Below are positions 1 through 6,692 of a DNA stretch of 10,631 nt, piece by piece (position 1 is the stretch's first letter; the number at the start of each line of letters is the position of its first letter). Source of the stretch: Oscillospiraceae bacterium (GTDB taxonomy: Bacteria > Bacillota > Clostridia > Oscillospirales > Oscillospiraceae); NCBI GenBank assembly GCA_016296635.1, contig JAEDIZ010000072.1, forward strand, positions 1-10,631. Reading direction: 5' to 3'. The position numbers and the translations under genes were made by a program. The notes under the pieces were generated by a model. That model had not been told where the DNA came from. It worked only from the letters and a program-made list of their open reading frames with translations, and did no database searches.

Positions 1-551
1 TCCGTCAGTCTGTATCCGTCACCGGTAGAACCGGTCAGCGGATACGAGCAGCCGCCGGTGGCCACGATCACCTTGTCGCAGAGAATACTTCCCTGCTCTG
101 TCCGCACGCCGGTCACCGCGCCATCCTGCGTAAAAATTTCCGAAACCGTACCTGAAACCGTCTGCACATGATGCAAGTGAAGATACTTTTTCAGCGCATC
201 CACGACGCTGGCAGACTTGTCCGAAACCGGAAACACACGGTTTCCCCGCTCCGTTTTCAGTTCGCATCCAAGCTTCTCAAAAAAGCGCATGGCGTCCGCC
301 GGGCAGAAGGCCGACAGACTGCTGAAAAGGAATCGCGGATTGGTCGGAACATTTTTCTGCACATCTTCTGCAGAACAGTTGTTCGTGACATTGCAGCGGC
401 CTTTGCCGGTTATAAACAGTTTCTTTCCGAGGCGGTCATTTTTTTCAATGAGTGTGACCTTTGCGCCAAGCTCTGCCGCACGCCCCGCCGCCATCATACC
501 GGCTGCGCCGCCGCCGATCACAACGACCTTATTCGACCCGTTCATAGACAT
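1..551 (-). CDS. NAD(P)/FAD-dependent oxidoreductase (BaiN/HI0933-like), C-terminus off the window
   Basis: Only the first ~180 residues are present; the reading frame is open at position 1. Near the N-terminus is VVVIGGGAAGMMAAG, a Rossmann dinucleotide-binding loop, then a β-strand ending in an acidic residue (TLIEKNDRLGKK) as expected for FAD binding, then TGKGRCNVTN, a signature of the HI0933/BaiN/YhiN flavoprotein family. A later VIVATGG segment is the usual second nucleotide-contact strand. Members are cytosolic flavoproteins; most have no proven substrate, although some reduce bile-acid intermediates, so a specific reaction should not be assigned. The start is ambiguous. ATG at 551 has a weak GGGAT about 8 bases upstream; ATG at 545 is in frame but too far from it. 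Either start lies inside the end of the upstream rpiR gene (overlap about 17-23 bases), which implies translational coupling and co-transcription. Family assignment is confident; the true substrate is unknown. Confidence 0.88.
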   Translation of the reverse strand, partial: MSMNGSNKVVVIGGGAAGMMAAGRAAELGAKVTLIEKNDRLGKKLFITGKGRCNVTNNCSAEDVQKNVPTNPRFLFSSLSAFCPADAMRFFEKLGCELKTERGNRVFPVSDKSASVVDALKKYLHLHHVQTVSGTVSEIFTQDGAVTGVRTEQGSILCDKVIVATGGCSYPLTGSTGDGYRLT

Positions 552-1389
552 CGTATTCATCCCAAAGTGTTTCCAGATCCTCGAAGGTCTTTTCCACCTG
601 CTGCTGCTCGCTGCGGCCGATGGACACAACCAACGCATTGATGACGCTCATGGGCGCAACCAAAGAGTCCACAATGGAAACCATATCGCTCTTGGCTACC
701 AGTACATGGTCTGCCACTTTGCCTGCGGGCGCATCGCGCTTATCCGTGATCGCGATGACCTTCGCCCCGGATTCGTGGGCATACTGCATGAGCTTGACCG
801 TACGGCTGGAATAACGCGGCAGACTGATGCCGATCACAACGTCGTCTTTTCTGACGCGCAGCAGCTGCTCAAACATTTCGCTGGTTGCGGTAGAAGAAAC
901 AAGGCGGACATCGGTAAAAATATTGCGAAGGTAGAAATTCAGATAGGCCGCCAGTGCCGCAGAAGAGCGCACGCCGACAATATAGATTGCGCCGGCTTTT
1001 CTGATGATCTGCACGCAGGCATCCATCTCTGCCCGATCCAGCGCATCGTTTGTCATGCGGATCGAATCGATATCCGCCTGCAAAACCGTAGATACCACAT
1101 CCTGATTGCCGATGCGGTTATTGGCAACTTCAATTCTCTGGACGCTGGTCAGCTTGTTGCGCACCAGTTCCTGCAGAGTTTTCTGCATTTCGGGATAGCC
1201 GTCATATCCCAGTTCTACCGCGAAACGCACAACCGTAGACTCCGAAACGCGCACGGTCTTACCCAGCTTCGATGCAGTCATAAAGGCCGCTTTGTCATAT
1301 GACTCCAAAATATATCCTGCAATCAGCTTCTGTCCTTTTGAGAAGCCGTGCATCTGATTCTGAATCTTTGATAAAATATCTGTAGCCAT
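529..1389 (-). CDS. MurR/RpiR family transcriptional regulator
   Basis: A 286-residue protein with the two-domain layout of the RpiR family. The N-terminal helix-turn-helix spans about residues 20-75, with recognition-helix signature VSESTVVRFAVELGYDGYPEMQ. The C-terminal SIS (sugar isomerase) domain spans about 125-260, with AIYIVGVRSSAA at its first strand and DVVIGISLPRYSSRTVKLM in the middle. RpiR proteins are cytosolic DNA-binding regulators that sense phosphosugars through the SIS domain; the ligand here cannot be read from the sequence. The start at 1389 follows a clear GGAGG seven bases upstream. The gene overlaps the downstream flavoprotein gene, the obvious candidate co-regulated partner. 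No sugar-metabolism gene is adjacent, unusual for this family, so the regulon may lie elsewhere. A promoter at 1494-1522 precedes a leader hairpin. Confidence 0.93.
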   Translation of the reverse strand: MATDILSKIQNQMHGFSKGQKLIAGYILESYDKAAFMTASKLGKTVRVSESTVVRFAVELGYDGYPEMQKTLQELVRNKLTSVQRIEVANNRIGNQDVVSTVLQADIDSIRMTNDALDRAEMDACVQIIRKAGAIYIVGVRSSAALAAYLNFYLRNIFTDVRLVSSTATSEMFEQLLRVRKDDVVIGISLPRYSSRTVKLMQYAHESGAKVIAITDKRDAPAGKVADHVLVAKSDMVSIVDSLVAPMSVINALVVSIGRSEQQQVEKTFEDLETLWDEYDVYERVE

Positions 1390-1444
1390 GATCTTCCTCC
1401 AAAATTCTTTTCAGGAATAAGCAGACTGACGGTCATATAAAATA

Positions 1445-1475
1445 CAAAACCCGTGCCATTGCGGCGCGGGTTTTG
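1445..1475 (-). terminator. Rho-independent terminator of the scpAB-rluB operon; also in the rpiR leader
   Basis: The arms 1445-1457 and 1463-1475 form a 13-bp stem with one G·T wobble and a 5-base loop. On the minus strand the stem is GC-rich at its centre and ends in GGGTTTT followed by GTATTTTAT. It lies about 80 bases past the rluB stop and is the first hairpin after the operon. It also falls just downstream of the predicted rpiR promoter, so it could partly attenuate rpiR. Confidence 0.8.
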
Positions 1476-1493
1476 CGGCTCAATGTCGCATTT

Positions 1494-1522
1494 ATCATAC
1501 AGGCTTTCGGACTTTTTTGCAA
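1494..1522 (-). promoter_or_regulatory. Predicted sigma-A promoter of rpiR
   Basis: On the minus strand TTGCAA (1517-1522) and TATGAT (1494-1499) are separated by exactly 17 bases. Predicted transcription starts near 1487, about 100 bases before the rpiR ATG and only about 12 bases before the hairpin at 1475-1445. The -35 lies within a cluster of TGCAA/TTGCA half-sites (1518-1543) that could be an operator. Confidence 0.55.
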
Positions 1523-1543
1523 GCAAAATTGCATTTTTTGCAA
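1513..1543. repeat. Clustered TGCAA half-sites and 21-bp-spaced direct repeat at the rpiR promoter
   Basis: The decamer TTTTTTGCAA occurs at 1513-1522 and again at 1534-1543, a spacing of 21 bp or two helical turns. TGCAA (1518-1522), TTGCA (1529-1533) and TGCAA (1539-1543) also form two interlocking inverted repeats. The cluster overlaps the -35 of the predicted rpiR promoter, where an autoregulatory site would be expected. Binding by this RpiR protein is inference; the region is T-rich, so chance repetition is possible. Confidence 0.35.
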
Positions 1544-1557
1544 ATGAACCTGCAGTT

Positions 1558-2262
1558 TTAAGCTTCCAGCTTTTCGATCTCCTCTTCGGTCAGAGGCCGC
1601 CAGAAACCGACCTTCAGATCCTTCATCTCCAGCCCGCCCTCGGCAATGCGGCACAGTCGGGTAACCGTAAGGCCGGCATGCTCGCAGAGTCTGCGCACCT
1701 GCCGGTTGCGTCCTTCGTGGATGGTCACCCGGAAAAGCGCAGTCTGCCCCGTTACCTTCACGGTCTGCACCTCGGCAGGCGTTGTCATTCTGCCCTCTAT
1801 TTCAACGGAATCCCGCATGGCCGCTTCTGCGCCCGCTATGTAATGGCTCACCCAGACGAGGTAGGTTTTGTTTACCTCGCCGCGCGGGTGCATCAGGCGG
1901 TTGGCAAGCGCACCGTCATTCGTCAGAATCAGCAGTCCTTCTGAATTGAGGTCGAGCCTTCCCACCGGATAGACCCGCACCCCGACATCCTGTACCAGTT
2001 CTGCTACTGTCTTTCTTCCTTTTTCATCGGAAAGTGTTGTCACATAACCGCGTGGCTTGTTGAGCATAATCACCACACGCTCCGGCTCTTTTTTCAGCCG
2101 GACGCCGTCCACCTCAATGATATCCTCTCCGTCCACAGCCGTATCGCCCAGCTGCGCCGTATTTCCGTTGACCCGCACACGGCGGTCAACGATCATCTGT
2201 TCCGCGGCGCGGCGGGATGCCACGCCGTAGCGTGCCAGAATTTTCTGCAGCCGTTCCTCCAT
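1558..2262 (-). CDS. rluB: rRNA pseudouridine synthase, RsuA/RluB family (large-subunit type)
   Basis: A 234-residue cytosolic enzyme. An N-terminal S4 RNA-binding domain (about residues 1-60; MEERLQKILARYGVASRR start) is followed by the pseudouridine synthase domain. GRLDLNSEGLLILTNDG at 101-117 carries the catalytic aspartate D104, and LNKPRGYVTT and HEGRNRQVRRLCEHAGL are further family motifs. By family it isomerises a uridine in rRNA, for RluB in the peptidyl-transferase region of 23S rRNA. RluB and the 16S enzyme RsuA are hard to separate by eye; in Firmicutes the gene next to scpAB is generally called rluB. The ATG follows the TAA of the upstream carboxypeptidase with no gap, and GGAGGG lies within the end of that gene. 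It is the last gene of the operon, with the terminator at 1475-1445. Confidence 0.95.
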   Translation of the reverse strand: MEERLQKILARYGVASRRAAEQMIVDRRVRVNGNTAQLGDTAVDGEDIIEVDGVRLKKEPERVVIMLNKPRGYVTTLSDEKGRKTVAELVQDVGVRVYPVGRLDLNSEGLLILTNDGALANRLMHPRGEVNKTYLVWVSHYIAGAEAAMRDSVEIEGRMTTPAEVQTVKVTGQTALFRVTIHEGRNRQVRRLCEHAGLTVTRLCRIAEGGLEMKDLKVGFWRPLTEEEIEKLEA

Positions 2263-3360
2263 TTATTTCCCTCCAAATAATCGTTCCCATAACCCCGGCT
2301 TTTCCGGTATCTGCTCCACCGTTTTTGCATAATAGACCGGAATCTGTGCCAGCAGCATCTTTCCTGCCGTAATCCGCACCGTTCCGGCCTTTTCTGCCTG
2401 CACCGGCGCATAGACAAACTGCGGTGCATCTATGAAAAGCTCCGCCTGCTCCTGCGGCAGAAGCCACCCGCGCACATCCTCCTGCACGGTCAAGCCAACC
2501 TTTTCTTCCGTTCCGTCCAAAACCGGAACGCTGCCAATCCGCTCTCCGGCTTTCAGAATCGTCCGCTCTTCATAGTGGGAGAACCCCTCATCCAAGAGCC
2601 TCTTGTGGTCATTCCAGTCATCCGGCGCGGCAATTGTGACGGCGATTAAGCATCGGCCGTTTCGTTCCGCCGCGCTCACAAGGATCCGCCCTGCTGCCTT
2701 TGTGTAGCCGGTCTTGACGCCGATGGCGCCGGGATACTGCCAAAGAAGCTTGTTGTGGTTGGAAAATGACCTAGTTTCAAAGCTTGCCGTCTTGGTGCTG
2801 ACCACTTTACGGAACCGTTCGTTTTCCAATGCAGCCGCCGAAAGTTTCGCAAGATCCCGGGCCGTGGAATAGTTTTCCTCGCTGTCGAGCCCGTTCGGAT
2901 TGGCAAAATGCGTCTGCCGCAGTCCGAGCTGCTGCGCCCGCTCATTCATGGAATGAACAAAAGCCTCCACGCTGCCGGCCGTGTAGATTGCCAAAGCCAC
3001 CGCCGCGTCATTTCCGGAATGCAGCATCATCCCATAGAGCAGCTCCTCAACGCGCAGCTGCTCGCCTGCCTTCAGATAAAGGCTGGAGCCTTCAATACCC
3101 ACCGCCTCCGGCGGAACCGTGACAACCGCATCCGGATTGCACCGCTCACAGACGAGCAGTCCTGTCATGATTTTCGTTGTGCTGGCAATCAGGCAGCGGC
3201 AGTCCGCATTCTTTTCGCCCAGAACCGTTCCTCCCGCATCCATCACAATGGCACTCTCGGCGGAAACGCAGGGCCGTGCCTGCACAGTTCCGGTCAAAAA
3301 AAGAACAGCAGCAGTCAGGGCCGCTGCCGTTCGCAGAAATTTCTTTCTCAATTTCATCAC
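2263..3360 (-). CDS. D-alanyl-D-alanine carboxypeptidase (DacB/DacF type, peptidase S11)
   Basis: A 365-residue penicillin-binding protein exported by an N-terminal signal peptide: basic MMKLRKKFLR, then a hydrophobic stretch to about residue 27, with likely cleavage after TVQA. All three S11 catalytic motifs are present: SxxK as S60-T-T-K63, SGN at 115-117 and KTG at 216-218. It trims the terminal D-alanine from peptidoglycan stem peptides. A C-terminal β-rich region follows the catalytic domain, and the tail (LWERLF) may be a short membrane-associating helix. Position between ytfJ and rluB matches the sporulation carboxypeptidases of Firmicutes, suggesting a role in spore cortex or general wall maturation. 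The start is GTG at 3360 or the adjacent ATG at 3357; no strong ribosome-binding site is visible (GCGGGA lies rather far upstream). TAA abuts the rluB ATG. Confidence 0.94.
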   Translation of the reverse strand: MMKLRKKFLRTAAALTAAVLFLTGTVQARPCVSAESAIVMDAGGTVLGEKNADCRCLIASTTKIMTGLLVCERCNPDAVVTVPPEAVGIEGSSLYLKAGEQLRVEELLYGMMLHSGNDAAVALAIYTAGSVEAFVHSMNERAQQLGLRQTHFANPNGLDSEENYSTARDLAKLSAAALENERFRKVVSTKTASFETRSFSNHNKLLWQYPGAIGVKTGYTKAAGRILVSAAERNGRCLIAVTIAAPDDWNDHKRLLDEGFSHYEERTILKAGERIGSVPVLDGTEEKVGLTVQEDVRGWLLPQEQAELFIDAPQFVYAPVQAEKAGTVRITAGKMLLAQIPVYYAKTVEQIPEKPGLWERLFGGK

Positions 3361-3401
3361 CCGCGCATAGTATTTCCCGCAGGCTTGAAACGATTCATAT
3401 T

Positions 3402-3803
3402 TTACTTTGTGTCTTCTGCCTTTGCTGCCTTCTTTTCATCCACAAAGGCCTGTGCGCGATCCAGAAGATCCGGGATCATTTCGATGATACGGTCCACGGA
3501 AGTGGATGCCGGCTCTGCCACGGGCAGAATCCGTACATTCTCACCGCGTTGGATCAGAAATGCGATCGGTGTGATATTGACGCCGGCGCCGGCACCGCCG
3601 CCAAAAGCATTATCACGGTTTGCAGGGTAGTTCTTTGTTGCGAAATCGCTGCCGCCGCTGCCATAACCGATGGTTACCTTCGTTACGGGGATGATCGTCA
3701 CATCACCGGAAACGATCGGCTGACCGATCACGGTATTGACATCGATCATATCTTTGATTTTGCTCATCGTGGACGAGATCATTTCAGACAGAGGATGATT
3801 CAT
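3402..3803 (-). CDS. ytfJ: Sporulation protein YtfJ / GerW family
   Basis: A 133-residue protein from the chosen start. It opens with MNHPLSEMISSTMSKIKDM, followed by a DVNTVIGQPI segment, the core TIIPVTKVTIGYGSGGSDF, a glycine-rich FGGGAGAG turn and ITPIAFLI. These are hallmarks of the YtfJ/GerW family, whose members are made during spore formation and affect germination; the biochemical role is not known. An in-frame ATG at 3824 would add seven residues, but ATG at 3803 fits the family N-terminus and has AAGGCGG seven bases upstream, whereas 3824 has only a poor site. The start overlaps the end of the DUF2953 gene by about 20 bases, the ytfI-ytfJ arrangement known from Bacillus. The C-terminus is lysine/alanine-rich and probably disordered. 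Confidence 0.93.
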   Translation of the reverse strand: MNHPLSEMISSTMSKIKDMIDVNTVIGQPIVSGDVTIIPVTKVTIGYGSGGSDFATKNYPANRDNAFGGGAGAGVNITPIAFLIQRGENVRILPVAEPASTSVDRIIEMIPDLLDRAQAFVDEKKAAKAEDTK

Positions 3804-4425
3804 TACTAGCACCGCCTTTTTCATTCTTTTTCTTCGCAGACATAAATCCGAGGAACTTTATCCCGGTGGAGAAAACAAGCGCCAAAATACGCGCAACGGT
3901 GATTGTGAGCGTCAGACGCGCATCCACCTTCATCTGCGTTTCATTATAATCGAGGATCGGCTGAATGTCACGCTTTTTTATCACAAACATCCGCTCAAAA
4001 TACGGTGTAATCGCGCCGATTGCTGCCCACGCCATGCCATAGTTGATGGCGGCCTTTGCAGGATTGCTGCCCTTATAGGTGACGTGCAGCATCAGCTCAT
4101 CGATGCGGAGCTTGCGACGCAGATTCCCCAGCATATCCGAAAGAATATCCAAAAGTTCCAACAGATCGCCGATACCGCCGGACAGAAGCCCGGATTTTTT
4201 CTTCTCCTGCTGTGCATCATCGGATTTTTCTTTTTTCTTCTGCTTCTCCGGTTTCTTTTTTTCCCCCTCTTTTTTGGGGATCAGCCGGATCTTCAGCAGC
4301 CAGATTTTTGCGCTTATAAAAGCACCGGCCGAATTGTACTTTGCCTCAACACCAACCGGGATGCAGCCGATCAGAATCAAGACCGCAAGAATCACCAGAA
4401 GTGTCATCCACCAGGTCCAGGTCAT
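3784..4425 (-). CDS. DUF2953 membrane protein (YtfI-like)
   Basis: A 213-residue protein with one N-terminal transmembrane segment (about residues 3-24, rich in W, L, I and V), then AKYNSAGAF and a strand-rich piece with WLLKIRLIP. Residues 51-78 form a lysine/glutamate-rich low-complexity linker, followed by amphipathic helices (LLELLDILSDMLGNLRRKLRIDELMLHV) and the conserved DUF2953 core around NYGMAWAAIGAI and the C-terminal hydrophobic ITVARILALV. Family function is unknown. It precedes ytfJ as ytfI does in Bacillus, suggesting a sporulation or envelope role, but that is inference. It overlaps the scpB stop by four bases (ATGA), with GGAGGGAG seven bases upstream of ATG 4425, and is translationally coupled at both ends. 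Confidence 0.85.
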   Translation of the reverse strand: MTWTWWMTLLVILAVLILIGCIPVGVEAKYNSAGAFISAKIWLLKIRLIPKKEGEKKKPEKQKKKEKSDDAQQEKKKSGLLSGGIGDLLELLDILSDMLGNLRRKLRIDELMLHVTYKGSNPAKAAINYGMAWAAIGAITPYFERMFVIKKRDIQPILDYNETQMKVDARLTLTITVARILALVFSTGIKFLGFMSAKKKNEKGGASNESSSV

Positions 4426-5009
4426 ACCTGCTCTCCCTCCTGCTGCGGTGTCTGATTCTCGTCTGTTTTTTCAATCTGATCCTTGCTGACCGACAGTTCC
4501 ACCTTTTCGATCTCCGGCAGATCCGCCAGCGACTCCAACCCGAACACACGCAAAAAATCCGGCGTTGTTTCATACACGATGGGTCTGCCCGGCACATTCA
4601 GTCTGCCAGCTTCGCAGATCAGCTTTTTCGTCAGCAGCGCGCTGACGGAGTAGGCGCTGTCCACTCCGCGGATCTGTTCGATCATCGCCTTTGTAGCCGG
4701 TTGATAATACGCCACAATGGTCAGCGTTTCCAGCTGGGACGGTGAAAGCTTCGGCGGTTTTCTTGTCTCCAGCGTTTTTGTGACATATTCCGCCATCTCC
4801 GCCGAGGAGCACATCTGATATGCATTTTCCAACCGCACAATCCGGATACCGCTGCGTCCGAAGGACAGCATGTCCATGAGTGCCTGCGTTTCGCGGTGAA
4901 TCTCATCTTCGTCCGCCTCCAGCGTCTGTGAAAGCCGCGCAGCATCCACGGGCTCACCGGCTGCAAACAAAACTGCCATGATTGCTCTTTGAAGATCATT
5001 CTGTTCCAC
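4422..5009 (-). CDS. scpB: Segregation and condensation protein B
   Basis: A 195-residue cytosolic protein carrying the two winged-helix domains of ScpB. The first starts at QRAIMAVLFAAGEPV, typical of the family. The second includes LSPSQLETLTIVAYYQPATKAM, then RGVDSAYSVSALLTKKLI and RPIVYETTPDFLRVFGL, the best conserved ScpB block. ScpB dimerises and binds ScpA, forming with SMC the condensin complex that compacts and segregates the chromosome. The start is a GTG at 5009, supported by AGGAGGG seven bases upstream inside the scpA-scpB gap. The stop codon overlaps the DUF2953 start. The C-terminal tail after about residue 165 is charged, glutamine-rich and probably disordered. Confidence 0.97.
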   Translation of the reverse strand: MEQNDLQRAIMAVLFAAGEPVDAARLSQTLEADEDEIHRETQALMDMLSFGRSGIRIVRLENAYQMCSSAEMAEYVTKTLETRKPPKLSPSQLETLTIVAYYQPATKAMIEQIRGVDSAYSVSALLTKKLICEAGRLNVPGRPIVYETTPDFLRVFGLESLADLPEIEKVELSVSKDQIEKTDENQTPQQEGEQV

Positions 5010-5021
5010 TCGGCATCCCTC

Positions 5022-5819
5022 CTAGATACTGTCCGTCTGTACTTCCGCGTCCGGCGATTTCAGGAAAGAAACATCCGTTTCTCCATTGTCATTCTCCGAT
5101 AACGATACAGATCTGAGTTTACAAAGCTCCAATACTGCCAAAAATGTTGCCACAATTTCCGAACGGCTTTTGCTGCCGCTGAAAAGGCTTTTGAATTTCA
5201 TAACACCGTGCGCGATGAGTCGTCTGACAATATCAGCCGCTTTTTTCGTCACGGGATACGGCTCCGCGCCGACAATGCCTGCAAAGTTGGAAACCGGAGG
5301 CGGCAGTCTTCTCTGCGTCCGGTCTGCCATGGCAGCCAATGCATTCAAAAGATCCTGCTTGTCATGCCGGTATCTGTATGTGTTGTCCGGCGTGTAGCTT
5401 TCCTGCCCTTTCGTGAAAAGCCCGAGTCCCAGCTCATTGCGGCCCGATAGCACATCAACCGCTTTTTTGATCTGCGTGTAGGCCTCCTGCCGCTGCCGCT
5501 CCTGCAGAGAATGGATCAATTTTTCCATTTCGCTCTCTGCTTCTTCCTGCTCGGACTTTGACAGAAGCATTTTCGTTTTGATATACATCAGATGGGATGC
5601 CATGGTGATAAACTCGCTGGCAATCTCCATGTCCATGCGCTTCATTTCGTCAAGATACGCCAGATACTGCTCCAGAATGGAGGAAATGGATATATCCTGA
5701 ATCTCTATTTTGTTTTTACTGAGCAGCAGCAGGATAACATCCAGCGGACCGTCGAAATCCTCGAGGGCTTCCGCCTTTGTGTGTACCACGCTGTCAAGAT
5801 GATATTTGGGTTGTTCCAT
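5022..5819 (-). CDS. scpA: Segregation and condensation protein A
   Basis: A 265-residue kleisin subunit of the SMC-ScpAB condensin. The N-terminal signature EDFDGPLDVILLLLSKNKIEIQD is near-canonical for ScpA, followed by ISISSILEQYLAYLDEM and EFITMASHLMYIKTKMLL, the helical region that binds the SMC neck. A polar, Q/E-rich middle links to the C-terminal winged helix (SRSEIVATFLAVLELCKLRSV), which contacts the SMC head. It bridges the SMC dimer in the cytosol during chromosome organisation. AGGAG lies 13-17 bases upstream of ATG 5819, a slightly long spacing, and 14 bases separate this start from the site-2 protease stop. It ends 12 bases before scpB. Length is normal for the family. Confidence 0.97.
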   Translation of the reverse strand: MEQPKYHLDSVVHTKAEALEDFDGPLDVILLLLSKNKIEIQDISISSILEQYLAYLDEMKRMDMEIASEFITMASHLMYIKTKMLLSKSEQEEAESEMEKLIHSLQERQRQEAYTQIKKAVDVLSGRNELGLGLFTKGQESYTPDNTYRYRHDKQDLLNALAAMADRTQRRLPPPVSNFAGIVGAEPYPVTKKAADIVRRLIAHGVMKFKSLFSGSKSRSEIVATFLAVLELCKLRSVSLSENDNGETDVSFLKSPDAEVQTDSI

Positions 5820-5833
5820 ACCGGAAACTACTC

Positions 5834-6526
5834 CTAGAAAAAGAATCGATAACCAATCAGTCTGATCGCCGCATACTCGAGCCCATCTATGAGTGCGCCT
5901 CGCAGGAAGGTCAACGGCGCATCCAGTACGCCTAAAAACAGCAGCGCCATCAGCACGAACATGCCGTATTTTTCATAGCGCATCAGCTTATAGAATGCCG
6001 CATTCGGCAAAATCGCAAACAGCACCTTGGAACCGTCCAGCGGCGGGATAGGAAAGATATTGAACACGGCAAGTCCGGCGCTTAGTACCTCAACATACCC
6101 GAAAAAGAGTCCGATCACATAAAAAGCGAAACGATGTCCGCGTGCGTACAGACGCATGCTCAGCAGGTACAGTATCGCCGCTACGAATGCCAGCAGCACA
6201 TTGGAAACCGGGCCCGCCAGCGCCGTCAGCGCCATGCCCGCCTTCGGTTTCTTAAAATTGCGCATATCGATAGGCACGGGCTTTGCCCAGCCGAACCGGA
6301 ACAGCGCCATCATGAGAAGTCCGCTGAGATCCACGTGCTTTAGGGGATTGAGGGAGAGTCTCCCCATGCGCTTTGCCGTATTGTCACCCAGCCAGTATGC
6401 ACACAGTCCGTGGCAGGTCTCATGAAATGTAATGCACAGCAGCGATGCACAGACCAAAACCGCCGTCTGCCAGACGCCGTCAAATTTCAGTTGCCTCAGC
6501 CATGCAAGAAAAGCATCCAAAGCCAT
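5834..6526 (-). CDS. Site-2 protease family zinc metalloprotease (M50B)
   Basis: A 230-residue integral membrane protein. The zinc-binding HExxH motif is H35-E-T-C-H39 in a hydrophobic helix, and the third ligand motif is NIFPIPPLDG at 156-165 with D164. Further hydrophobic segments lie near residues 20-40, 100-125, 133-160 and 185-200, giving about five or six transmembrane passes, as in compact M50B proteases with no PDZ domain. Such enzymes cut substrates inside the membrane; SpoIVFB and YwhC-like proteins are relatives, but the substrate here is unknown. GAGGAAG precedes ATG 6526. It is the first gene of the run leading into scpA, with its own promoter at 6553-6581. This position before scpA recurs in many Clostridia. 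Confidence 0.93.
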   Translation of the reverse strand: MALDAFLAWLRQLKFDGVWQTAVLVCASLLCITFHETCHGLCAYWLGDNTAKRMGRLSLNPLKHVDLSGLLMMALFRFGWAKPVPIDMRNFKKPKAGMALTALAGPVSNVLLAFVAAILYLLSMRLYARGHRFAFYVIGLFFGYVEVLSAGLAVFNIFPIPPLDGSKVLFAILPNAAFYKLMRYEKYGMFVLMALLFLGVLDAPLTFLRGALIDGLEYAAIRLIGYRFFF

Positions 6527-6552
6527 ACTTCCTCTTTTTTATAGTCAAAAAC

Positions 6553-6581
6553 AGTATAACATATACCCCAATCATTGGCAA
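6553..6581 (-). promoter_or_regulatory. Sigma-A promoter of the site-2 protease/scpAB/rluB operon
   Basis: On the minus strand TTGCCA (6576-6581) and TATACT (6553-6558) are separated by 17 bases, and transcription would begin about 20 bases before the ATG at 6526. No other convincing housekeeping promoter or terminator is seen until 1475, so this probably drives all seven genes. Confidence 0.75.
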
Positions 6582-6647
6582 GCACGCCCTTTTAGTTGAT
6601 GTCCCCACGTTCTTCTGCTTACAAGCAATTTCTTTGGTCTCAAAATG

Positions 6648-6682
6648 AACCCCGAATCGTGCAATGTACACAATCCGGGGTA
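6648..6682 (-). terminator. Rho-independent terminator of murC
   Basis: Arms ACCCCG/CGGGGT (6649-6654 with 6676-6681) close a stem that continues to a 7-base loop (6662-6668) with two mismatches. On the minus strand it is followed by TTCATTTTG. It begins about 12 bases after the murC stop, which separates murC from the site-2 protease operon. Confidence 0.65.
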
Positions 6683-6692
6683 TATAGAATCC

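Noticed and set aside
217..1302. Long plus-strand open frame of 361 codons opposite rpiR and the flavoprotein gene
   Set aside because: The minus strand encodes clear RpiR and flavoprotein motifs with ribosome-binding sites. The plus-strand translation is low in recognisable structure and rich in R, H and C, as expected for an antisense shadow.
3357..3385. Possible forespore (sigma-F/G type) promoter before the carboxypeptidase, with AATACTA (minus strand of 3368-3374) and an upstream GAATC
   Set aside because: The -10 match is good and forespore control would make sense, but transcription would start at or after the GTG/ATG start codon, leaving no leader or ribosome-binding site.
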